Assembly: GCA_031283915.1 (NCBI GenBank)
Contig: JAITAY010000126.1
Location: 1-24,249 of the forward strand
Reading direction: 5' to 3'
DNA from: Tannerella sp.
GTDB lineage: Bacteria > Bacteroidota > Bacteroidia > Bacteroidales > Tannerellaceae
Length of the DNA stretch: 24,249 bases
How positions within the stretch are numbered: position 1 is the stretch's first letter; every line of letters starts with the position of its first letter. A program made the position numbers and the translations under genes. This document shows, one piece after another, positions 7,351 to 15,704 of this stretch. The notes beneath the pieces were generated by a model that was not told where the DNA came from, ran no database searches, and saw nothing but the letters and a program-made list of their open reading frames with translations.

Positions 7351-7950
7351 TCACCATTCGTCGTGCGTGATGTTGCCATCCTTGTCGACGTAAAATTTCA
7401 ATTCATAATAGTCTGTTACTTTTCGTCCGCCTTCCATGCGAGGTGCTTTGCCGGTTTCGGTGACCTGAATCTCAAATGACAGGCTGAACGCACCCTGATC
7501 GTCGGGCTTGAAGGTCATAAAATCTACGCTCTCGAACGTATACCCTTCCGGAAGCTGCGCTTTCGCTTCTTCGACATACTTCCCGATTAAGTCCTTTCGT
7601 TCGATAATATCGTCGACATTAAGGTAGGAAGGATTTTTGGGATCGGAAATCCGTTCCTTCCGGGGTTTAGGGTCGTTGTGGGGGATTGAGAAATTGTAGT
7701 AAAGCACCTGCTCATACAGTGCATCTTTACTGTCGCGCAAATCGACGACGCCCATGCCGAAAATGCCCGACAGTTCGTCTTTTTCGTGTACCACTACTTT
7801 TTCAATCTTATAATCCTTACTGATTTTTTTCAGGTCGGCCGCAAGTTCCGCTATTGCTTCAGGCGACTGGATGACCGGCGGAAGTATTTGGGAACAGGCC
7901 GGAAAGAATGCTGCGATAGCAGCTGCAACAAACAAATTTTTTACTTTCAT
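7351..7950 (-). CDS. Putative lipoprotein encoded within the V-ATPase operon
   Basis: This 199-aa protein begins with a type II signal peptide: Lys at 2 and 4, a hydrophobic run (about 6-16), then FFPAC with the lipid-anchored Cys at 19. The mature part is charged, with no recognised domain; landmarks are KIEKVVVHEKDELSGIFG, YVEEAKAQLPEGYTFESV and a C-terminal VDKDGNITHDEW. It should end up outside the cytoplasm, unlike the soluble ATPase subunits encoded around it. It starts 45 bp after the DUF2764 gene and stops 3 bp before atpA, so it is firmly within the operon. It may be a periplasmic partner of the complex or a passenger gene; the sequence does not decide. Confidence 0.82.
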   Translation of the reverse strand: MKVKNLFVAAAIAAFFPACSQILPPVIQSPEAIAELAADLKKISKDYKIEKVVVHEKDELSGIFGMGVVDLRDSKDALYEQVLYYNFSIPHNDPKPRKERISDPKNPSYLNVDDIIERKDLIGKYVEEAKAQLPEGYTFESVDFMTFKPDDQGAFSLSFEIQVTETGKAPRMEGGRKVTDYYELKFYVDKDGNITHDEW

Positions 7951-7995
7951 ACCATTGAGTTTTTTGTTATTTAATTGATTCTGAATTTCAAATGA

Positions 7996-8865
7996 TTACT
8001 TATTGTTTCGTTTAAATGCTGCGAGCGCCTGGCGGCTGCCCGTTTTCATTACTCCGATTAAATGGCGGAACGTCTGTTCGCCCGTAGCCCTGTCGAGCTT
8101 CGTCCAGCGTTCGATCATCTCCAGTTTCAACAGCCAGGCGAGCAGACTTTCGACCGTAAATGTCCTGAAAATCGTATGCTCTTCCAGCCAGTCCCATTTC
8201 AACCGGTCGATTTTCCTTTCGCGTGCGAGCAGGTTGGATTCTTCGGCGATACGCTGCACGGCGGGCAGGTATTCCCACGTGTTGCCCAATCCGAAATCGC
8301 GTGCGCCGGAGGTGCGGAAAAGCTGTGCATATTCATTGTCCCCCACGATGTAATCCGTCCGGTTCAGCCCGTATGTACGGCATGAGACGGCGGTCAGGAA
8401 GTTGTTCAGGTGGAGATTCAGCTCGAACCATGCGGCGACGAATTCGTTTCCGCATTGCATGGCGTACTCGTAATACAGCGCCTCCAAACGGTCTTCCCAC
8501 GGGATGACGCTCTGTTCTCCCTTTTCATGCGCCGTTTGGTAACTGCGGACAAAGGTCTTCATGTAATCCGGAACAGGGTTTTTTTTGCCATCGGACAGCG
8601 GCTGCTCCGGATCGCGAAACAGTTCGTCAAATTCGTCCGGCGTAATGCTCCCCTGCGGATCCGGGTGGTAGTCCGGATACCGGATTTGTTCCAGCAGATT
8701 CCGGTTGTCAAATTTCAGGAACAACAAACGCAACAACGTCCGATCCGTTTCCGAAAGCTGACTTTCTACTTCCTCCCGAAAGACAAGGGTGGTATATGGT
8801 AATTTGCTGTCTTCTATTGAAAGATTCGGAAGCCCTGCAATCAGGTAATAGTACTCGCTACTCAT
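7996..8865 (-). CDS. DUF2764 family protein, likely subunit C-like part of V-ATPase
   Basis: This 289-aa protein resembles the DUF2764 proteins found in Bacteroidetes V-ATPase operons. It starts MSSEYYYLIAGLPNLS, has a helix-rich middle (WEDRLEALYYEYAMQCGNEF, then a stretch of Leu/Asn-rich helix) and a C-terminal part with DRLKWDWLEEHTIFRTFTVE and LLAWLLKLEMIERW. There is no signal peptide or membrane helix. Its ATG overlaps the atpE stop as ATGA. In other V/A-type operons the gene next to E encodes subunit C, the socket between rotor and ring. DUF2764 proteins are plausibly its distant counterpart: family knowledge plus position, not shown directly by sequence. Confidence 0.88.
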   Translation of the reverse strand: MSSEYYYLIAGLPNLSIEDSKLPYTTLVFREEVESQLSETDRTLLRLLFLKFDNRNLLEQIRYPDYHPDPQGSITPDEFDELFRDPEQPLSDGKKNPVPDYMKTFVRSYQTAHEKGEQSVIPWEDRLEALYYEYAMQCGNEFVAAWFELNLHLNNFLTAVSCRTYGLNRTDYIVGDNEYAQLFRTSGARDFGLGNTWEYLPAVQRIAEESNLLARERKIDRLKWDWLEEHTIFRTFTVESLLAWLLKLEMIERWTKLDRATGEQTFRHLIGVMKTGSRQALAAFKRNNK

Positions 8866-9458
8866 ACTCCGAACAGCATTTCTACTAACTGCGGACGCAG
8901 AAAATCCTTAAAGAAGGCGATAAATTCTTCTTCCCCGAAAGTAACTTTATACGACCCGTCGGCAGGTGCGATGGTGAAGGAAGTGTCTTTTCCGTTTACC
9001 TTTTCGATTTGCACGCCCCGGTTCAGTAATTCTTTGGCATTCCCTTCAAAATAGGCGGTCAATGCCTGTGCATCAGCCGTCCGGATGGTTAACCCGTCTT
9101 GCTTCACCCATTCCCGCGCGATTTCCAGCATCACCTGCTGCATAAAGGCTTTGTCTGCCACTGCGGGCTTGATGTTTTCCGACACGACTTTTCCCGTGAT
9201 CAGACTGCTCACTTCGCTCTTCAACGCTTCCAAAGACTGAGCCGCAAACAACTTCAACTCGGCTTCCGTATTCTTCTTCCATTCGGCGGCCTGCTTTTCC
9301 GCTGCTTCCACGATCTGTTTCGCCGCCTCTTCCGCCTCTTTGAGAATGGTTTGTTTTTGCACATGGGCTTCGGTGAGGAGCCGGTTTGCTTCCTCTTTCC
9401 CTTTTTCTACTCCCTCACGATAAATCTTGTCGGTTAATTCTTGAATCTTCACATCCAT
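8862..9458 (-). CDS. atpE: V-type ATPase subunit E (peripheral stalk)
   Basis: This subunit forms part of the peripheral stalk that holds the head against rotation. The N-terminal two fifths is a long charged, Ala-rich helix with GVEKGKEEANRLLTEAHVQ and EAEEAAKQIVEAAEKQAAEW, followed by a globular C-terminal domain ending LVEMLFGV. I chose the ATG at 9456-9458 (198 aa). A longer frame from a TTG at 9498-9500 would add 14 residues, but that TTG is part of a TATATTTG promoter box, so it should not be transcribed. The gene is first in the operon and its stop overlaps the DUF2764 start. Confidence 0.9.
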   Translation of the reverse strand: MDVKIQELTDKIYREGVEKGKEEANRLLTEAHVQKQTILKEAEEAAKQIVEAAEKQAAEWKKNTEAELKLFAAQSLEALKSEVSSLITGKVVSENIKPAVADKAFMQQVMLEIAREWVKQDGLTIRTADAQALTAYFEGNAKELLNRGVQIEKVNGKDTSFTIAPADGSYKVTFGEEEFIAFFKDFLRPQLVEMLFGV

Positions 9459-9497
9459 CTCTAATTGACTATTTATATATTCTATTTTTTGAGTTGG

Positions 9498-9505
9498 CAA
9501 ATATA
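9498..9505 (-). promoter_or_regulatory. -7 box TATATTTG of the V-ATPase operon
   Basis: On the minus strand TATATTTG fits the Bacteroides TAnnTTTG box exactly and is followed by C, like the boxes at 9779, 15691 and 22153. Transcription would start near 9491, giving a leader of about 30 nt before the ATG at 9458. I see no TTG at the usual -33 spacing; the upstream region is simply AT-rich. Confidence 0.6.
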
Positions 9506-9778
9506 GAAATTTATTTATATGGATTTCCTCTTTCGGCCATAAAAAAATAAGAAAAGTTGCATTTTGACCATAAGTAATGGAAAACTGCCAAATGAATATG
9601 GCTCTTTAAATCACATGAACAGGCCATGCAAAAATAGGGTATCTGTTTCTTCTGTTCTCCGGATATTTTTACAGACAGCTCCTAATTATCAGTTATATGC
9701 CTCATGCTTTCGCAGACAAGAGGCCGGTCTGACAGAAAAAACAGGATGTGCTTCATGCCACACAGGGAAACGAATGCT

Positions 9779-9786
9779 TACTTTTG
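9779..9786 (+). promoter_or_regulatory. -7 box TACTTTTG for the EamA gene
   Basis: TACTTTTG matches TAnnTTTG and is followed by CAG, as in the box at 15691-15698. It lies 17 bp before the ATG at 9804, giving a leader of about ten bases. No convincing -33 TTG is visible, so the call rests on the -7 box and position. Confidence 0.45.
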
Positions 9787-9803
9787 CAGTCAAATTCAAA
9801 ACA

Positions 9804-10745
9804 ATGGAGGATAAAAATGTTAAGGGGCATGCGGCGCTTTTCACCGCATATCTCATTTTCGGACTGAATACGCCCGTATCTAAAACCGTACTCGCAGAGG
9901 GCGATACATCGCCCATGGCGCTGACGTTTTTCCGTTTTGCCGGCGCGGCGGCACTTTTCTGGCTGGCATCCCTGTTTGTGAAAAAGGAACGGGTCTGCCG
10001 ACGCGACATTTTCCTGTTTTTCATCGCATCCATGTTCGGAATACTGATTAATCAGATGTCGTTTATTGTGGGACTTTCGATGACCTCGCCCATTGATGCA
10101 TCGGTCATCACGACGACGGTGCCGATACTGACCATGATACTGGCCGCCTTTTTTCTCCGGGAACCAATCACGTGGAAAAAGGCCGGTGGCGTCCTGGTGG
10201 GTGCGGCGGGTGCATTGCTGTTGATTTTCAACGGAAGCTCTGTCCATTCCGGCAGTGTAAACCGAATTGGCGACTGGCTGTGTGTATTGAGTTGCACGGC
10301 CTTTGCCCTCTACCTGACGGCGTTCAAGAAACTGATACTCCGTTACAGCGCCATCACCTCCATGAAATGGATGTTTCTCTATGCCACGGTGGTCGGTCTG
10401 CCGTTCTGCTGGCGCGACGTAGCCTCCGTTCCGTATGCCGCCCTGCCGCCGGACACGGTGATCCGGATCGTATACGTCGTTGCGCTGGCCACCTTTGCCG
10501 CCTACCTGTTGATCCCGATCGGTCAGAAATCCCTGCGTCCGACGGTGGTCAGCATGTATAATTACCTGCAACCGCTCGTATCTTCGATTGTAGCGGTCGT
10601 GGCGGGGATGGATGTGTTCGGGTGGAGCAAAGGTATTGCTTCGCTGCTGGTTTTCCTCGGGGTCTACCTTGTGACACAGAGTAAGTCGCGTGCCCAACTG
10701 GAAGCCGAACAACAGCGAAGGAAAATGGCAGCGACGGAGGTTTGA
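9804..10745 (+). CDS. EamA/DMT-family transporter
   Basis: This 313-aa inner-membrane protein belongs to the drug/metabolite transporter superfamily, with about ten hydrophobic helices in two EamA repeats. The first repeat starts near HAALFTAYLIFGLNTPVSK and includes SFIVGLSMTSPIDASVIT; the second includes GDWLCVLSCTAFALYL and ends near SIVAVVAGMDVFGWSKGIAS. The Pro after a conserved Asn in GLNTPV and the two-fold pattern are typical. Substrate cannot be read from sequence; members export amino acids, metabolites or drugs. I start at the Met of MEDKNVKG, 17 bp after a promoter box, rather than at 9564. It converges on metH. The C-terminus is a short basic, Gln-rich cytoplasmic tail. Confidence 0.9.
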   Translation: MEDKNVKGHAALFTAYLIFGLNTPVSKTVLAEGDTSPMALTFFRFAGAAALFWLASLFVKKERVCRRDIFLFFIASMFGILINQMSFIVGLSMTSPIDASVITTTVPILTMILAAFFLREPITWKKAGGVLVGAAGALLLIFNGSSVHSGSVNRIGDWLCVLSCTAFALYLTAFKKLILRYSAITSMKWMFLYATVVGLPFCWRDVASVPYAALPPDTVIRIVYVVALATFAAYLLIPIGQKSLRPTVVSMYNYLQPLVSSIVAVVAGMDVFGWSKGIASLLVFLGVYLVTQSKSRAQLEAEQQRRKMAATEV

Positions 10746-10783
10746 AAAATGGCGGATATGCAGTAATACTCAAGAATGAGCTT

Positions 10784-10799
10784 CACTTTTCTTAAAGTG
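10784..10799. terminator. Small hairpin between convergent EamA gene and metH
   Basis: CACTTT (10784-10789) and AAAGTG (10794-10799) form a 6-bp stem with loop TCTT in the 131-bp gap between two convergent genes. It lacks a long T tract on either strand, so termination is only suggested by position. Confidence 0.3.
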
Positions 10800-10876
10800 T
10801 TCCGGTACATTTTCCGAATGAGATAATGCTTCTTTGGGGATACGCCCTCCGGAAACGCTCTGCGTAACCCTCCGCC

Positions 10877-13800
10877 TTATTCCCGGATGTTTTTTTGCAG
10901 GAACTTGCGGAGGGTTTCCGGGTTTTCGTGGCGGCGGACGGCGTAGTCGTGCAACTGTTCGTCCGTGATGGGGCCTACCATGAAGTAGCGGGCTTCGGGG
11001 TGCGCAAAGTAGAATCCGGCAACACTGGCGGTCGGGAACATCGCGCCGTTTTCCGTCAGACGGATACCGATACGCCCGAGATGGAGGAGGGCGTCCAGCG
11101 TAAATAGCTGCTGCTGGTCTGGCAGGGACGGGTAACCGACGGCCGGACGAATACCCCGATATTTCACCTTGAACATTTCTTCCGGCGAAAGGTTTTCATT
11201 GGCGGCATAGCCCCAGTAATCCTTGCGCACCTGCTCGTGCAGGTATTCGGCACAGGCTTCCGCCAGGCGGTCAGAGAGGGTTTGGAGTAGCAGGAGATGA
11301 TAACTGTCGCCGTCGCGCTCCAACTGTTCCCTCAGCAATGTCGGTGCGGCGCCGGCGGTGACGGCAAAGGCGCCGGCGTAATCCGTGCGTCCTGCGGATG
11401 CCGGCATCACAAAGTCGGCCAGAGAACGGCAGGTGTTATCTTCCTGGAGCGTTTGCTGCCTGAGCACGGGAAGCGTTACCGTTCCTATCCGGATGTCATC
11501 GCCGTCGCTGACGGCAGGGAAAATCCCGTACAGCGCCCGGCAACAGGCTTCGCTGCTCTCCGACAGCCGGCGCAACAGCACTTGGGCGTCATCGTAGAGC
11601 GTAGCGGCTTCCTGTGCTTTGGCACGCTCTTCGCCTGCGAACTGCGCGAGCCAGGCGGCGCGGCAGCCGGCGCAGTCGTGCAAGTGCGACAAGTCGCCGT
11701 AGCGACCATGCAATCGCCAGGTAACAAAGAAATATACCCAGTTGATATAGGGCAGCAGCGTACCCGCCTTGATTTGCAGTTCCTGAATACCGTCATGCCG
11801 GGGCGCAACGGGGAGGTAGGCAGCCCAGTCCGTGACCGGACGGCGGGCACGCGCTTCTGCGAGGGAGAGAAGCGCCTGCGGCGCTGTTTTTTTCTGCGTA
11901 GCAGCCGTGCGGCGCAGCGATTCGTATTCTTCGTTCAGTTCGCGGACATAGGCGGCGCGTGTGGCCGGGTTCAGCAGCCTGGCGGCAACCAGCGGGTTTT
12001 GCGAGGCATCCGTGACATGAATCACCGGATGGTCGTAATGCGGTGCAATCTTGAGCGCCGTGTGCAGTTTGGAGGTAGTCGCCCCGCCAATCAGGATCGG
12101 GATACGCTGTCCGGCTTTCCGCATGGCGTCCGTCACGTGAATCATTTCCTCCAGCGAAGGCGTGATCAGGCCGGAGAGGCAGAGCAGGTCGGGCTTCTCC
12201 CGCAGCACCGTTTCCAGGATGCGCTCGGCCGGTACCATCACACCCAGGTCGATGACTTCGTAGTTATTGCATTTCAAAACGATGGAAACGATGTTTTTCC
12301 CGATGTCGTGCACATCGCCCTTGACGGTGGCAAAAACGACCTTGCCGGCGCCGGACGTTCCCGTGGCCGACTTGTCCGCTTCGATGGCCGGCTGCAAGAG
12401 GGAGACCGCCTTTTTCATGGTCCGGGCGGTCTTGACCACCTGCGGCAGAAAGAGCTTGCCGGCGCCGAACAGCTCGCCCACCCGGTTCATCCCGCTCATC
12501 AGCGGCCCGTCGATCACGGCGACCGCCCTGCCGCCGTGGGCTTGCAGGGCTTCCTCCAAATCCGTTTCCAGATAGTCATTGATGCCTTTTATCAAGGCAT
12601 GTTCCAGCCTTTCGTCCGGCGGGAGCCGGCGCCAGGCATCCGGTGCGCTTTCCTGTTTGCCGGCCTCCTGCGGCAACTGTTCCTGCGCACGGGCAATCAA
12701 TTCCTCCGCCGCTTCCGGACGGCGTGCCAGAATAACGTCTTCCAGCAACTGGCGGAACGACGGTTCGATATCTTCATAGAGAATGGCCGTGGAGGGATTT
12801 ACGATACCCATGTCCATGCCTTCGCGAATGGCGTGGTAGAGAAAGACGGCATGCATGGCTTCGCGCACGTAGTTGTTTCCCCGGAACGAAAAGGAGAGGT
12901 TACTGACGCCGCCGCTGACTTTCGCGCCCGGCAAATGACGCTTGATCCATCCCGCGGCACGAATAAAGTCCAGTCCATAGCTGTTGTGTTCGGGTATGCC
13001 GGTGGCAATCGCCAGCACGTTAGGGTCAAAAATAATGTCCTGCGGCGGGAAACCGGCCTTTGCGGTCAACAGGCCATAAGCACGTTCACAGACGGCGATT
13101 TTCCGCTCATACGTATCCGCCTGCCCCTCTTCGTCGAACGCCATCACGACGGCGGCTGCACCCAGTTGCCGTATGCGTGCGGCGTGCGCCAGAAAAACGT
13201 CTTCACCTTCCTTGAGGCTGATGGAATTGACAATGCTTTTGCCCTGCACGCAATACAATGCTTGCTCGATGACGTCCCACTTCGAGGAGTCAATCATCAC
13301 CGGTACGCGGGCAATGTCCGGATCCGAGGCAATCAGGTTCAGGAAGGCCGTCATCTCCCGGACGGCATCCAGCAGGCCATCGTCCATATTGATGTCGATC
13401 ACCTGCGCACCGTCGTCCACCTGTTTGCGGGCGATGCTCAACGCTTCTTCGTAGCAGCCTTCCTTTATCAGTCGCAGAAACTTGCGCGAACCGGCCACGT
13501 TGCATCGTTCGCCGATATTGACAAAGTTGTTTTCCGGCTTCACTTCGAGCCGTTCCAGTCCGGAGAGCCACAGCGCCTCCGTTCGCGGGGCCGGCCGGCG
13601 GGGCGCGGCGCCCTTCACCAGTGCGGGGAAACGGGCGATATGCGCCGGCGTCGTGCCGCAGCAGCCGCCGATGATGTTGACCAGCCCCTCTTCGATGAAG
13701 GGACGGACATGCGCTTCCATCGTCTCGGGCGTTTCTTCATATTCGCCGAACGCATTCGGCAGGCCGGCGTTGGGGTAGGCGCTGACATGGCAGGGCGCCA

Positions 13801-14584
13801 TGGCGGAGAGTTCCCGCAGATGCGGCAACATGTCGGCTGCACCGAAGGAACAGTTTAACCCGACGCTGACGAAGGGAATATGTTGCACCGAAGCCAGGAA
13901 AGCCGCCAGCGTCTGTCCGGAAAAAGTGCGTCCGCCTTTGCCGGCCAGCGTCAGCGAAAGCATCACGGGCAGCGCCTGTTCCCGGTCGCGCATGGCTTGC
14001 AGAGCCGCTTCCAGCCCGGCCTTGACATTCAGCGTATCGAACGTCGTTTCAAACAGCACAAGATCCACGCCTCCCTCCATCAATGCCTCCACCTGTTCGC
14101 GGTAAGCGCGGTACAGCTCCAGGTAGGTAATGTCGCGATAAGCCGGATTGTTGACGTCCTGACTCATCGAGGCCGTCTTGTTCGTCGGGCCGACGGATCC
14201 GGCCACAAAGACGCGCCGGTCGGGATGTTCCCGCATGTAGCGGTCGGCCACGTCGCGCGCCAGCCGGCCGGCAGCCAGGTTGATGGCATGTACCTGTGCC
14301 TGCATGTCATAGTCGGCCATCGAAATGGCGTTGGCATTAAGCGTATTGGTTGAGAAAATATCGGCGCCGGCCTCGAGATACTGCCGGTGAATGGACTGAA
14401 TGATTTCCGGGCGGGTGATGCACAGTAAGTCGTTGTTGCCTTTCTGTTGGCCGGGGCCGTCGGCAAAGCGTTCGCCCCGGTAGTCCTGTTCCGTCAGGTG
14501 GTATTGCTGAATCATCGTACCCATGCCTCCGTCGAGGATCAGGATACGTTCGTTCAGCGACTGTTCAAAACTCATACGTATCAT
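10877..14584 (-). CDS. metH: Cobalamin-dependent methionine synthase
   Basis: This cytoplasmic enzyme moves a methyl group from 5-methyltetrahydrofolate to homocysteine through cobalamin. At 1235 aa it is full length with all four modules. The homocysteine domain (about 1-325) has its zinc Cys in VGLNCSFGA (Cys245) and GGCCGTTPAH (Cys308, Cys309). The pterin domain starts near FVNIGERCNVAGSRKF (about 354-369). The cap and B12 domains follow, with GDVHDIGKNIV giving Asp757, the axial His759 and Gly762, the same numbering as E. coli MetH. The reactivation domain (about 900-1235) has the AdoMet motif RPAVGYPSLPD and TENGAMFPTASVAGFYF. It starts 34 bp after smpB and is probably co-transcribed. 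No cobalamin riboswitch fits in that gap. Met1 or Met4 could be the start. Confidence 0.97.
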   Translation of the reverse strand: MIRMSFEQSLNERILILDGGMGTMIQQYHLTEQDYRGERFADGPGQQKGNNDLLCITRPEIIQSIHRQYLEAGADIFSTNTLNANAISMADYDMQAQVHAINLAAGRLARDVADRYMREHPDRRVFVAGSVGPTNKTASMSQDVNNPAYRDITYLELYRAYREQVEALMEGGVDLVLFETTFDTLNVKAGLEAALQAMRDREQALPVMLSLTLAGKGGRTFSGQTLAAFLASVQHIPFVSVGLNCSFGAADMLPHLRELSAMAPCHVSAYPNAGLPNAFGEYEETPETMEAHVRPFIEEGLVNIIGGCCGTTPAHIARFPALVKGAAPRRPAPRTEALWLSGLERLEVKPENNFVNIGERCNVAGSRKFLRLIKEGCYEEALSIARKQVDDGAQVIDINMDDGLLDAVREMTAFLNLIASDPDIARVPVMIDSSKWDVIEQALYCVQGKSIVNSISLKEGEDVFLAHAARIRQLGAAAVVMAFDEEGQADTYERKIAVCERAYGLLTAKAGFPPQDIIFDPNVLAIATGIPEHNSYGLDFIRAAGWIKRHLPGAKVSGGVSNLSFSFRGNNYVREAMHAVFLYHAIREGMDMGIVNPSTAILYEDIEPSFRQLLEDVILARRPEAAEELIARAQEQLPQEAGKQESAPDAWRRLPPDERLEHALIKGINDYLETDLEEALQAHGGRAVAVIDGPLMSGMNRVGELFGAGKLFLPQVVKTARTMKKAVSLLQPAIEADKSATGTSGAGKVVFATVKGDVHDIGKNIVSIVLKCNNYEVIDLGVMVPAERILETVLREKPDLLCLSGLITPSLEEMIHVTDAMRKAGQRIPILIGGATTSKLHTALKIAPHYDHPVIHVTDASQNPLVAARLLNPATRAAYVRELNEEYESLRRTAATQKKTAPQALLSLAEARARRPVTDWAAYLPVAPRHDGIQELQIKAGTLLPYINWVYFFVTWRLHGRYGDLSHLHDCAGCRAAWLAQFAGEERAKAQEAATLYDDAQVLLRRLSESSEACCRALYGIFPAVSDGDDIRIGTVTLPVLRQQTLQEDNTCRSLADFVMPASAGRTDYAGAFAVTAGAAPTLLREQLERDGDSYHLLLLQTLSDRLAEACAEYLHEQVRKDYWGYAANENLSPEEMFKVKYRGIRPAVGYPSLPDQQQLFTLDALLHLGRIGIRLTENGAMFPTASVAGFYFAHPEARYFMVGPITDEQLHDYAVRRHENPETLRKFLQKNIRE

Positions 14585-14618
14585 TATTTATATGGCAGCC
14601 GGCCGGTGGCCGGGCGCG

Positions 14619-15083
14619 TTATTTTTTGAATGCGCGGTCTATCTCCCGCCGGTCGTCGCGTTCGCGCAGGGAATCGCGCTTGTCATATTCCTTCTTTCCT
14701 TTGGCAATGGCGATGACGACTTTCGCCAGTCCCCGGTCGTTGATAAACAGACGAACCGGAACAATCGTAAAGCCGCTGTTTTGGGCGGCTGTTTCAATCT
14801 TCCGAAGTTCTTTCCGGTTCAGCAGCAGTTTGCGGTCGCGCCGCGCCGGGTGATTATTATACGTGCCGTAGAAATATTCGGCGATGTACATGTTCTTTAC
14901 CCAAAGTTCTTTGCGTTCCACCACGCAGTAGGTGTCCACCAGACTGGCCTTGCCCAGGCGGAGGGACTTGATTTCCGTCCCGGTCAGCACCATCCCGGCC
15001 GTAAAGGTTTCGAGCAGTTCATAATCGAACGTCGCCCGCCTGTTTTTAATTTGTATCAGGTTATATACTTTTTCCTTGTCCAT
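14619..15083 (-). CDS. smpB: SsrA-binding protein SmpB
   Basis: This 154-aa protein binds tmRNA and brings it to stalled ribosomes for trans-translation. Diagnostic pieces are IKNRRATFDYELLETF near the start, GMVLTGTEIKSLRLGKAS (about 30-47), FYGTYNNHPARRDRKLLL and the C-terminal GKKEYDKRDSLRERDDRR, whose basic tail enters the ribosome decoding centre. Length and order match the family. It lies 17 bp after the Yip1-like gene and 34 bp before metH, on the same strand. The tmRNA gene itself is not in the window. Confidence 0.97.
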   Translation of the reverse strand: MDKEKVYNLIQIKNRRATFDYELLETFTAGMVLTGTEIKSLRLGKASLVDTYCVVERKELWVKNMYIAEYFYGTYNNHPARRDRKLLLNRKELRKIETAAQNSGFTIVPVRLFINDRGLAKVVIAIAKGKKEYDKRDSLRERDDRREIDRAFKK

Positions 15084-15100
15084 CTTTTTCAGTGCGAAAG

Positions 15101-15667
15101 TCAGAGCCGCAATCCCGGCATCATCAAAAAGAGCAGGTAATCAATCGCCAGCGGCATGACGATAATGACAGCCGAGGCGCAGGTCGAAAACTTCAGCCGT
15201 TCCTCTTCCCGGACGTGCAGGTAGGCCGTGGCGCCTTCCCAGACGATGTATGCCGTATACAACACAGCCCCGCGCAGGAAGAAAAACTCGGTCAGCAGCG
15301 CCAACACAATGCTCATGGCAAACATCATCGCGGAGGCATATCCTACAAAATAATACCACAGCTTGGTATTCTTGTCCCGGTGGAAAACGTTTCGCCAGAG
15401 TTCGCTCATCAGGTATACGGCCAGGAAGTAGCCGCCCATATTCGAAATCAGCGCCTTGATAGCCGATTTCAAGGCTATTTCAACACTGAATTCCTTGCGT
15501 GAAAACAGTACGCCCACGAATGCAGCCAGGGCAATCAGGCCGGCCAGTGGATAGATGTATCGTGAAAGAAACGTCTCCTTATCTTCCTCTTTCCCGCTTA
15601 ATTCCTTCCACTTCTCGGCCGGTCGGAATATGAGGCCGGCCAGGAGGTTGAATATATGATTAAACAT
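15101..15667 (-). CDS. Yip1-family integral membrane protein
   Basis: The protein (188 aa from the chosen ATG) has about five hydrophobic helices: YIYPLAGLIALAAFVGVLF, a GGYFLAVYLMSEL segment, WYYFVGYASAMMFAMSIVLA, a segment around FFLRGAVLYTAYIVWEG, and VIIVMPLAIDYLLFLM. The N-terminus MFNHIFNLLAGLIFRPAEKW is typical of Bacteroidetes Yip1-like proteins. Function in bacteria is unknown. I start at 15665-15667 because a TACTTTTG promoter box lies 24 bp upstream, inside the longer frame that opens at 15724. It is first in a likely Yip1-smpB-metH transcript. Confidence 0.85.
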   Translation of the reverse strand: MFNHIFNLLAGLIFRPAEKWKELSGKEEDKETFLSRYIYPLAGLIALAAFVGVLFSRKEFSVEIALKSAIKALISNMGGYFLAVYLMSELWRNVFHRDKNTKLWYYFVGYASAMMFAMSIVLALLTEFFFLRGAVLYTAYIVWEGATAYLHVREEERLKFSTCASAVIIVMPLAIDYLLFLMMPGLRL

Positions 15668-15690
15668 AGTTGTTTCTTTGAATGTGCCTG

Positions 15691-15698
15691 CAAAAGTA
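15691..15698 (-). promoter_or_regulatory. -7 box TACTTTTG upstream of the Yip1-smpB-metH genes
   Basis: On the minus strand TACTTTTG followed by CAG lies 24 bp before the ATG at 15667. Six bases upstream is the outer motif of the dispersed repeat copy 2, so the promoter abuts the repeat. No clear TTG at -33 spacing. Confidence 0.5.
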
Positions 15699-15704
15699 TA
15701 AAAA

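Larger units (their letters stand above)
9459..9803. other. Divergent intergenic region between atpE and the EamA gene
   Basis: These 345 bases hold the two divergent -7 boxes listed separately. The plus-strand EamA frame is open back to 9564, but the extra 80 residues are rich in Cys, Asn and Arg, look unlike a transporter N-terminus, and contain the TACTTTTG promoter box. Apart from AT-rich runs near 9530-9560 I see no RNA gene, repeat or operator. Confidence 0.6.

Noticed and set aside
4528..7479. Plus-strand open frame of 983 codons opposite atpA and atpB
   Set aside because: It is fully antisense to two unmistakable ATPase genes with conserved motifs; its His/Arg/Val-rich composition is what reverse-strand reading of these codons gives.
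7351..7950. EF-hand in the lipoprotein C-terminus (VDKDGNITHDEW)
   Set aside because: The Gly is not at position 6 of the loop and the loop is cut short by the protein end, so it does not fit a calcium-binding EF-hand.
11297..13858. Plus-strand open frame of 853 codons opposite metH
   Set aside because: Antisense to a full-length MetH whose zinc, B12 and AdoMet motifs are intact; no recognisable domain in the reverse frame.
14585..14618. Cobalamin or SAM riboswitch upstream of metH
   Set aside because: Only 34 bases separate smpB from metH, too short for either riboswitch.
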